A DNA stretch of 5,530 nucleotides. It comes from Candidatus Sphingobacterium stercoripullorum. Lineage in GTDB: Bacteria > Bacteroidota > Bacteroidia > Sphingobacteriales > Sphingobacteriaceae. Shown in pieces: positions 1 to 5,457 of the stretch. The notes under the pieces were generated by a model. The model made no database searches, was not told the origin of the DNA, and saw only the letters and a program-made list of their open reading frames with translations. Within the stretch, counting starts at the first letter, position 1. Each line of letters opens with the position of its first letter. A program made the position numbers and the translations under genes. The stretch lies in the NCBI GenBank assembly GCA_019114715.1, contig DXEZ01000314.1:1-5530 (forward strand), written 5' to 3'.

Positions 1-128
1 CGCTGGGGCCTTAAAGAGAATTTTATTTTGTTGACTACATCGAAGCTCGTCCATCCGACCGGTTTATCGATTAGCAATAATTCGCCACGAGCAAAGTCGA
101 ATTCTGTAGTTGTAATATTTTCTACCAT
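1..128 (-). CDS. truB: tRNA pseudouridine synthase B, N-terminal fragment (runs off left edge)
   Basis: TruB converts U55 of the tRNA T-loop to pseudouridine in the cytoplasm. Only 42 full codons are present, starting MVENITTTEFDFARGELLLI and continuing with DKPVGWTSFDVVNKIK. The stretch G-x-L-x-x-D-K-P-x-G-x-T-S, at about residues 15-28, is the characteristic N-terminal motif of the TruB family. The catalytic aspartate and the C-terminal PUA-like part would lie outside the window. The ATG at 128 is chosen because it lies 15 bp after the uppP stop and leaves a normal-length N-terminus. A TTG at 143-141 is in frame but would add only five residues. No Shine-Dalgarno sequence is visible, as is usual in Bacteroidota. 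It is probably the fourth gene of the ftsX-DUF3098-uppP-truB operon. The family call is firm despite the truncation. Confidence 0.92.
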   Translation of the reverse strand, partial: MVENITTTEFDFARGELLLIDKPVGWTSFDVVNKIKFSLRPQ

Positions 129-143
129 ATGAAAGCTAGACAA

Positions 144-938
144 CTAGATAACATCTAAGTTTTGTCCACTTAAAATTAATACAATAATAATTAAACCAAC
201 AACAATTCTGTACCATCCAAATACTTTAAACCCATATTTGGACAGATAGCCTATAAAAGAGCGAATTGCCACAATGGCAACAACAAATCCCACTAGGTTA
301 CCTATAATCAGTACGTTGATTTCTTGAGGTGTGAATGTATATCCTTCTTGAAAAAACTTATACAGCTTAACAACTGATGCTCCAAACATCATCGGTAAAG
401 CCAAAAAGAAAGAGAACTCCGCAGCAGCCTTACGCGTTAAGGTTTGCGTCATACCACCAACGATGGTGCTGGCGGATCTTGAAGTCCCTGGAATTAGCGC
501 TAAACACTGGTAACACCCAATGATGAATGCCTGTTTATAGCTTATATTATCCGAGTTCTGAATTTTGGGTTTATTAAACCACTTATCTACAAATAATAAA
601 ATAATTCCACCAATCACTAACATGACTGCAACCATCAAAGCGCTTTCCAATAGGCTGTCTATCCAGTCATTCAGTAGTAATCCTAGAATTGATGCGGGTA
701 TAGCTGCAACAATAATTTTGTAATAAAAATCTAAAGACTGAAAGAAACGTTTGTAATAAAGTACTAGCACCGATAAGATGGTTCCTAGCTGAATTACTAT
801 TGTAAACAGTTTTACGAACGCACTAGGCTCAATTCCTAGTATGGCAGTTCCAATAATCAAATGGCCAGTTGAGGAAACAGGTAAAAACTCCGTTAATCCT
901 TCAATGATGGCTAAAATGATTGCTTCAATATAGCTCAT
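144..938 (-). CDS. uppP: Undecaprenyl-diphosphate phosphatase (UppP/BacA family)
   Basis: This integral membrane enzyme dephosphorylates undecaprenyl pyrophosphate to undecaprenyl phosphate, the carrier lipid for peptidoglycan and other envelope polymers. Overproduction of family members is known to give bacitracin resistance. The protein has 264 residues, close to the 273 of E. coli UppP, and is almost entirely hydrophobic with several membrane helices. The first signature is at residues 13-26: E13-G-L-T-E17-F-L-P-V-S-S-T-G-H26. It supplies the glutamates, Ser23 and His26 that match the E. coli catalytic residues E17, E21, S27 and H30. The second signature, PGTSRSAST (150-158), carries Arg154, equivalent to E. 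coli R174. All key residues are present, so it should be active. The start ATG at 938 lies 23 bp after the DUF3098 stop. The gene ends with TAG, and truB follows in the same reading frame 15 bp later. Confidence 0.97.
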   Translation of the reverse strand: MSYIEAIILAIIEGLTEFLPVSSTGHLIIGTAILGIEPSAFVKLFTIVIQLGTILSVLVLYYKRFFQSLDFYYKIIVAAIPASILGLLLNDWIDSLLESALMVAVMLVIGGIILLFVDKWFNKPKIQNSDNISYKQAFIIGCYQCLALIPGTSRSASTIVGGMTQTLTRKAAAEFSFFLALPMMFGASVVKLYKFFQEGYTFTPQEINVLIIGNLVGFVVAIVAIRSFIGYLSKYGFKVFGWYRIVVGLIIIVLILSGQNLDVI

Positions 939-961
939 GTTATTTTAAGGTGATTTGTTTT

Positions 962-1207
962 TTATTTGGCTTTGGGTTTGTATAGTATGGCTACGAATCC
1001 CAAGGCAAAACCAATAACTACTACTAAGGGGGCTATGGTGATCTTTGTGAAAGAGTATATATCATTAGTTCCTATCATAAGGATAAAACCGACAAGGACT
1101 AGGAGTATACTTAAGATTAACAGCTGATAGTTTTTCTTCTCGAAAATAAAATTATTGGTTGCAGTAGTTTTACTGTTTTTCCGTGTATGTTTAGTTCTGT
1201 TACTCAT
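962..1207 (-). CDS. DUF3098 family small membrane protein, function unknown
   Basis: This is an 81-residue protein with a basic, polar N-terminus (about residues 1-24, rich in K, R, T and N). Two hydrophobic segments follow, at about residues 28-46 and 56-75, and the tail is short and basic (KPKAK). By the positive-inside rule both ends should face the cytoplasm, giving a helical hairpin in the inner membrane. The aromatic-basic entry (NFIFEKKNYQLL), the G-F-I-L-M end of helix 1 and the K-I-T-I-A-P start of helix 2 fit the DUF3098 family as I remember it. That family occurs in Bacteroidota, commonly between ftsX and uppP. The biochemical function is unknown. Its position, 27 bp after ftsX and 23 bp before uppP, suggests a role in the cell envelope or cell division, but this is inference from context only. 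No Shine-Dalgarno sequence precedes the ATG; the leader is simply AT-rich. Confidence 0.85.
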   Translation of the reverse strand: MSNRTKHTRKNSKTTATNNFIFEKKNYQLLILSILLVLVGFILMIGTNDIYSFTKITIAPLVVVIGFALGFVAILYKPKAK

Positions 1208-1234
1208 GTTAAATTTAAATTATTATAGCACATC

Positions 1235-2107
1235 TTAGCGGTATAAGCTATTGGATTTTGCACGTAAGTATTTTGTCACAGCAAAATAGGTGCTCAGTCC
1301 AGATATCAATACCCCCATTATTATAACAATTATGAAGATTGCAGCAAATTCATACCAGTCTCTAAGGAAAACCAGTTCCGGCATTTGCTTTTGGGTAAAC
1401 TGTAATGTGAATACAAGTAGGAGTATGGCCATTAATGATCCAATTACTCCATGTAAAATTCCGTAAAGAATATACGGTTTTCTAATGAAGTTTTTAGTAG
1501 CGCCGATTAGCTGCATACTTTTAATAAGAAAACGCTGAGAATATATGGCTAAACGGATCGTGTTATTGATTAATGCAACTGCTATAATAAGTAATATGAT
1601 AGTAAAGGCCAAAATCACAATTCCGATTAAACGGATGTTATTATTTACCATGTCTATAAGGGATTCCTGGTAAACTACTTCATTGACTCGGCTGTTTTTA
1701 GATATCTTCTCGATGAAGACTTGAATACTATCTGTGTTAGCATATTGCTCTTGAAGATATACATCTATAGCAGGGAGAAGTGGGTTGTGACCTAGGTATT
1801 CCACGAAGTCTTCCCCTAAATCTTCCTTGAGGTTTTTTGCAGCAAGTTCTTTACTGATATACTCACTGTTTAACACATAAGGATCCTTCTCTATATCTTT
1901 TTGTAGGGATAAGATGTCTCCTTCTGAAACGTTATCGTTTACAATTACGTTGAGTACAATGTTTTCCTTCACGTATTTGGAGAGGTTTTTTGCATGCACT
2001 AAAATAAGTCCCAGTAAACCTGTCATTAAAAGGACAAGTGCAATACTGATAACCGTAGATACGTAAACGGATTTGGTTTTTTTTCTAGATGAACTTTGCT
2101 CAATCAT
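1235..2107 (-). CDS. ftsX: Cell division protein FtsX (permease-like subunit of FtsEX)
   Basis: FtsX pairs with the ATPase FtsE in the inner membrane. In studied bacteria the complex activates peptidoglycan hydrolases at the division site rather than transporting a solute. The 290-residue protein has the FtsX layout: a short basic cytoplasmic N-terminus, TM1 at about 16-38, an extracytoplasmic domain at about 40-155, then three helices at about 159-181, 213-235 and 255-277. Conserved-looking features include NPLLPAIDVYL (108-118), the cytoplasmic stretch NNTIRLAIYSQR through QLIGAT (181-204), and the C-terminal STYFAVTKYLRAKS. These separate it from the larger MacB/LolC-type FtsX-domain permeases, which are usually about 400 residues or more. 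The partner gene ftsE is not adjacent here, unlike in E. coli. It is the first gene of the leftward operon and diverges from leuS across 216 bp. The ATG at 2107 gives the expected basic N-terminus. Confidence 0.93.
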   Translation of the reverse strand: MIEQSSSRKKTKSVYVSTVISIALVLLMTGLLGLILVHAKNLSKYVKENIVLNVIVNDNVSEGDILSLQKDIEKDPYVLNSEYISKELAAKNLKEDLGEDFVEYLGHNPLLPAIDVYLQEQYANTDSIQVFIEKISKNSRVNEVVYQESLIDMVNNNIRLIGIVILAFTIILLIIAVALINNTIRLAIYSQRFLIKSMQLIGATKNFIRKPYILYGILHGVIGSLMAILLLVFTLQFTQKQMPELVFLRDWYEFAAIFIIVIIMGVLISGLSTYFAVTKYLRAKSNSLYR

Positions 2108-2148
2108 AGATATGAAATCTGCTAATGCTTAAACACTAATTTACATTG

Positions 2149-2156
2149 CGAAAGTA
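2149..2156 (-). promoter_or_regulatory. Putative Bacteroidetes -7 box for the ftsX operon
   Basis: Read on the minus strand, this site is TACTTTCG followed by C. It matches the Bacteroidetes consensus TAnnTTTG at seven of eight positions, with C for the third T. Transcription would start about 5-7 bases downstream, near 2143, leaving a leader of about 35 nt before the ftsX ATG. No clear TTG-type -33 element lies 17-21 bp upstream; an A-tract (TTAAAAAAC on this strand, 2171-2179) occupies that region. The position before the first gene of the cluster supports the call, but it rests on a single degenerate box. Confidence 0.45.
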
Positions 2157-2263
2157 ATGAATTTATGCCTGTTTTTTAAAACTAATGTGTTTTTTAACTT
2201 TATCTAACATTTTAAATGCGGTCATAAACTCCACTTTAGCAGTATTGCTTGCATAGTTTATCG

Positions 2264-2291
2264 TCTATTTGATAGAATTTCATTAATTTCG
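2264..2291 (+). promoter_or_regulatory. Putative leuS promoter region (two candidate -7 boxes)
   Basis: Two partial matches to the Bacteroidetes -7 consensus TAnnTTTG lie upstream of leuS. TCTATTTG (2264-2271) matches seven of eight positions and has a TTG 16 bp upstream (2245-2247). TAATTTCG (2284-2291) also matches seven of eight and carries the same T-to-C change as the ftsX box, with C following. The first predicts a leader of about 47 nt, the second about 27 nt. I cannot choose between them from sequence alone. I see no T-box or other riboswitch-like structure in the short leader. Confidence 0.35.
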
Positions 2292-2323
2292 CAGGACTTT
2301 GATTTTTAGAAAATAACGATACA

Positions 2324-5107
2324 ATGGGATTCAATCATAGAGAAATAGATAAAAAGTGGCAACGCTTTTGGGCTGAAAACCAAACTTTCAAGGTGGAGAG
2401 CCATTCCGATAAACCAAAATATTATGTGCTGGACATGTTTCCATACCCTTCGGGGGCAGGCCTTCATGTGGGGCACCCTTTAGGCTATATCGCTTCGGAT
2501 ATCATGGCTAGGTACAAGCGTTTAAGAGGATTTAACGTGTTGCATCCTATGGGGTATGATTCTTTTGGGTTGCCAGCTGAGCAATACGCTATTGAAACTG
2601 GTCAACATCCTGAAGTTACTACCGAGAACAACATTAAGCGTTATAGAGAACAGATGGATAACATAGGCTTCTCCTTTGATTGGAGTAGAGAGGTGCGTAC
2701 TTCTGACCCTAATTACTACAGGTGGACGCAGTGGATATTCATGCAGCTATTTGATGCCTGGTATAATTTCCAGAATGATAAGGCAGAACCCATTGCTGAT
2801 TTAGTGGCTATCTTTGAGAAAGAAGGAAACCAACATGTTGAGGCAGCCTGTGATGAAGATACACCATCATTTGATAAAGATCAATGGCAGTCATTCTCGG
2901 CGATTGAAAAAGAAGAGATCTTATTGCATTACCGCTTAACTTACTTAAAAGAAAGTACAGTAAACTGGTGTGCAGCATTGGGTACCGTCCTGGCAAACGA
3001 TGAGGTGATCAACGGTGTGTCGGAAAGAGGAGGGCATCCTGTTGAACAAAAGAAGATGCTCCAATGGTCGATGCGAATTACGGCTTATGCTGAAAGATTA
3101 CTTGCAGGCTTGGAAGAAATAGATTGGCCGGAGCCTTTAAAAGAGATGCAGAGGCACTGGATTGGAAAGAGTGTTGGAGCGAATGTGCGCTTCCCGGTGG
3201 CTCAAATAAATAAAGAAATTGAGGTTTTTACGACACGCTTAGATACCCTTTTCGGCGTATCCTTTTTGGCATTAGCTCCCGAACACGAGTGGGTTGAGTC
3301 ACTTACTAGTGAGGCACAGAGAGCCGAGGTAGAAGCTTATGTGAAACAGACACAATCCCGCTCCGAGTTGGATAGAATGGCTGATGCTAAAACTGTTAGC
3401 GGTGTGTTTACAGGCGCCTATGCTCAGCATCCTATTACTGGAGAACAAGTTCCCATTTGGATTTCAGATTATGTGCTAGCTAGTTATGGTACTGGGGCAG
3501 TAATGGCAGTGCCATCTGGTGACCAGCGCGATTATTTATTTGCTAAGCATTTTGATCTACCAATAGTAGCAATTTCAGATGCGCAGGACATTTCAGAAGA
3601 AGCCGACCCAACAAAAGAGGGTAAATATATAAACTCCGATTTTATCAATGGAATGGAGTACAAGGAGGCACTAGAAGCCTTAATCAATAAACTTCAAGAG
3701 CTGGGACTGGGGGAGGCCACTACTACCTATAGAATGCGTGATGCTATTTTTGGTCGTCAGCGCTATTGGGGTGAGCCGGTTCCAGTTTACTTTAAAGATG
3801 GGATCCCAAAATTAATTAAACCAGAAGAGCTTCCATTGCTATTGCCGGCGGTGGATAAATATTTACCTACAGAAACAGGTGAGCCTCCTTTGGGTAGAGC
3901 TAAAGATTGGAAGTACAAAGATCAATATGAATATGAAAAATCGACCATGCCTGGATGGGCCGGTTCTTCCTGGTATTGGTTTAGGTACATGGATCCCGAC
4001 AACCAAGAGGCTTTTGTTTCAAAGGAAAATGTCAATTATTGGAAAGCGGTTGACTTATATATCGGTGGTTCAGAGCATGCTACAGGGCATTTGCTATATT
4101 CTAGATTTTGGAATAAAGTCTTGAAAGACTTGGGTTTCCATAACGAAGAGGAACCGTTTAAAAAGCTGATCAACCAAGGGATGATCCAAGGTAGGTCTAA
4201 CTTAGTTTACCGCGTGATAGATGAAAGTGGCAAGGGTACCAATACTTTTGTCTCTTACGGGCTTAAAGATCAGTATAGAACAGTACCCTTGCATGTGGAT
4301 GTGAATATCGTGCACCAAGATATTTTGGACTTGGAAAAGTTTAAAGCCTTTAGACCAGATTTTGCTAATGCAGAGTTTGTTTTAGAAGACGGGAAATATC
4401 ACTGTGGTTACGAGGTTGAAAAGATGTCAAAATCAAAGTTCAACGTAGTAAACCCCGATGATATTGTAGAGCAATATGGTGCTGATACATTAAGGATTTA
4501 TGAAATGTTCTTAGGCCCACTAGAGCAGGCGAAACCTTGGAGTACCAATGGAATTGATGGCGTGAATAAGTTTTTAAGAAAAGTCTGGAGGCTATTTCAT
4601 GACGATCAGGACAATTGGATTGTAAGTGATGAGAAGGCATCCAAGGAGGAACATAAATCGCTGCATAAGATCATTAAAAAGGTTGAAGAAGATATAGAGC
4701 GCTTTTCGTTTAATACTTCCGTTTCAGCTTTTATGATTTGTGTTAATGAGCTTACGGACCTTAAATGTCATAAAAGAGAGATTTTAGAAGACCTAATTAT
4801 AGTATTGCATAGCTATGCACCCCATATTACGGAGGAGCTTTGGGAGAAGCTAGGTAATAAGCCAGGTACCATATCCTATGCTGCTTATCCTAAGTTTAAC
4901 CCTGATTACTTAATAGAGTCGGAATTTAATTACCCGATTTCCGTCAATGGTAAAATGCGTTTGAATCTTCCTATGTCTTTGGAATTGACGCCAAAGGAAG
5001 CCGAAGAGCTGGTGTTAAATAACCCCGAAGTGCAGAAGTATATTGAGGGTAAAACGGTTAGAAAGGTCATTTTCGTTAAAGGTAGGATTGTGAACATTGT
5101 AGTTTAA
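2324..5107 (+). CDS. leuS: Leucyl-tRNA synthetase (class I)
   Basis: LeuRS attaches leucine to tRNA-Leu using ATP in the cytoplasm and edits mischarged tRNA. The 927-residue protein has every expected part: the HIGH-type motif H48-V-G-H51 after FPYPSGAGL; the CP1 editing domain with TTRLDT (303-308, Thr308 matching E. coli T252) and GTGAVMAVPSGDQRD (389-403, Asp403 matching the editing aspartate D345); GGSEHATGHLLYSRFW (581-596); the KMSKS loop (700-704); an anticodon-binding helical domain; and a C-terminal tRNA-binding domain ending VRKVIFVKGRIVNIVV. It exceeds E. coli LeuRS (860 aa) mainly through an insertion at about 150-208, with altered sequence at about 624-697 just before KMSKS. The zinc cysteines of the E. 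coli CP1 module are mostly absent: only Cys216 remains, and the rest reads GVSERGGHPV. I regard both as normal for Bacteroidota. The ATG at 2324 gives the standard MGFNHREIDKKWQ start. It appears monocistronic, with a terminator immediately downstream. Confidence 0.98.
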   Translation: MGFNHREIDKKWQRFWAENQTFKVESHSDKPKYYVLDMFPYPSGAGLHVGHPLGYIASDIMARYKRLRGFNVLHPMGYDSFGLPAEQYAIETGQHPEVTTENNIKRYREQMDNIGFSFDWSREVRTSDPNYYRWTQWIFMQLFDAWYNFQNDKAEPIADLVAIFEKEGNQHVEAACDEDTPSFDKDQWQSFSAIEKEEILLHYRLTYLKESTVNWCAALGTVLANDEVINGVSERGGHPVEQKKMLQWSMRITAYAERLLAGLEEIDWPEPLKEMQRHWIGKSVGANVRFPVAQINKEIEVFTTRLDTLFGVSFLALAPEHEWVESLTSEAQRAEVEAYVKQTQSRSELDRMADAKTVSGVFTGAYAQHPITGEQVPIWISDYVLASYGTGAVMAVPSGDQRDYLFAKHFDLPIVAISDAQDISEEADPTKEGKYINSDFINGMEYKEALEALINKLQELGLGEATTTYRMRDAIFGRQRYWGEPVPVYFKDGIPKLIKPEELPLLLPAVDKYLPTETGEPPLGRAKDWKYKDQYEYEKSTMPGWAGSSWYWFRYMDPDNQEAFVSKENVNYWKAVDLYIGGSEHATGHLLYSRFWNKVLKDLGFHNEEEPFKKLINQGMIQGRSNLVYRVIDESGKGTNTFVSYGLKDQYRTVPLHVDVNIVHQDILDLEKFKAFRPDFANAEFVLEDGKYHCGYEVEKMSKSKFNVVNPDDIVEQYGADTLRIYEMFLGPLEQAKPWSTNGIDGVNKFLRKVWRLFHDDQDNWIVSDEKASKEEHKSLHKIIKKVEEDIERFSFNTSVSAFMICVNELTDLKCHKREILEDLIIVLHSYAPHITEELWEKLGNKPGTISYAAYPKFNPDYLIESEFNYPISVNGKMRLNLPMSLELTPKEAEELVLNNPEVQKYIEGKTVRKVIFVKGRIVNIVV

Positions 5108-5131
5108 ATTACCGTTTCCAAATAGTTATAG

Positions 5132-5163
5132 GCCTTGCATTAATTTATATATGCAAGGCTTTT
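5132..5163 (+). terminator. Intrinsic terminator downstream of leuS
   Basis: A perfect 9-bp inverted repeat, GCCTTGCAT (5132-5140) and ATGCAAGGC (5151-5159), encloses a 10-nt AT-rich loop. TTTT (5160-5163) follows directly. The stem begins 25 bp after the leuS stop, the normal place for a Rho-independent terminator. The U-tract is short and the stem only moderately GC-rich, so termination may be partial. Confidence 0.8.
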
Positions 5164-5249
5164 ATCTGGGTGGATGTTTTTTTAAGGCATGTTATTTGTA
5201 GTTATGTGAGTCAAGCACAGAAAATATTTGTTTAAAAAAGACTAAGGCT

Positions 5250-5357
5250 ATGAATAAACGTCCACTAACTACATGTGCATTGCTTTTTTTATTGGCAGTT
5301 GTACTGCTTTTTATTGTTACTTGCACTTCCATTGATTCTGCAATTATGGATCAGTAA
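5250..5357 (+). CDS. Possible 35-aa membrane peptide or mini-lipoprotein
   Basis: An ATG at 5250 opens a 35-codon frame ending in TAA at 5355-5357. I do not recognise the product. It starts with a basic stretch (MNKRPLTT), followed by a strongly hydrophobic core at about residues 9-24 (ALLFLLAVVLLFIVT), then Cys25 and a short polar, mildly acidic tail (TSIDSAIMDQ). This resembles a signal peptide or a single membrane helix. The IVTC at 22-25 is similar to a lipobox, but Thr just before the cysteine is atypical; cleavage would leave an 11-residue lipopeptide. Upstream, AATATTTG (5223-5230) matches the -7 consensus at seven of eight positions, and AAGG lies just before the start, probably too close to act as a Shine-Dalgarno sequence. 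It is independent of leuS because the terminator intervenes. It could be a chance ORF, and only conservation or expression data would settle it. Confidence 0.35.
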   Translation: MNKRPLTTCALLFLLAVVLLFIVTCTSIDSAIMDQ

Positions 5358-5444
5358 AATTTTTTGTATTCCAAGTCGGTGACCTATCTTTTGCTTGGTA
5401 ATATTCTTTAAAGCGTGAGCTTCTTTTATTTGTATTCGTTTTTG

Positions 5445-5452
5445 TACTTTTG
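5445..5452 (+). promoter_or_regulatory. Bacteroidetes -7 box immediately upstream of the ABC-F gene
   Basis: TACTTTTG (5445-5452) followed by C is an exact match to TAnnTTTGy, the Bacteroidetes primary sigma factor -7 consensus. The ATG of the next gene begins only six bases after the box, so transcription should start at or within a base or two of the start codon, giving a leaderless or near-leaderless mRNA. A TTTG at 5429-5432 is too close (12-bp spacer) to be a normal -33 element, and no other good one is seen. Confidence 0.65.
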
Positions 5453-5457
5453 CACCC

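Noticed and set aside
1222..1227. TATAAT on the minus strand upstream of the DUF3098 gene
   Set aside because: It looks like a classical sigma-70 -10 box, but Bacteroidota primary sigma factors use TAnnTTTG, there is no -35 partner, and the site lies in a 27-bp gap within a probable operon.
2292..2323. Possible T-box or leader-peptide attenuation control of leuS
   Set aside because: The leader is under about 50 nt by either promoter candidate. It has no antiterminator/terminator structure and no leucine-rich leader peptide.
2808..2996. 62-codon open frame on the minus strand inside leuS
   Set aside because: It lies wholly antisense to the conserved LeuRS coding sequence and its translation shows no recognisable domain, so it is a shadow frame.
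3879..4124. 81-codon open frame on the plus strand inside leuS, in another frame
   Set aside because: It overlaps the conserved catalytic region of LeuRS and its translation resembles nothing I recognise.
4440..4640. 66-codon open frame on the minus strand inside leuS
   Set aside because: It is antisense to the KMSKS and anticodon-domain region; its composition (rich in H, S, R) is typical of an antisense shadow.
5371..5398. Inverted repeat CCAAG ... CTTGG with an 18-nt loop
   Set aside because: A 5-bp stem with a long loop and no following T-tract is expected by chance and is not convincing as a terminator or operator.
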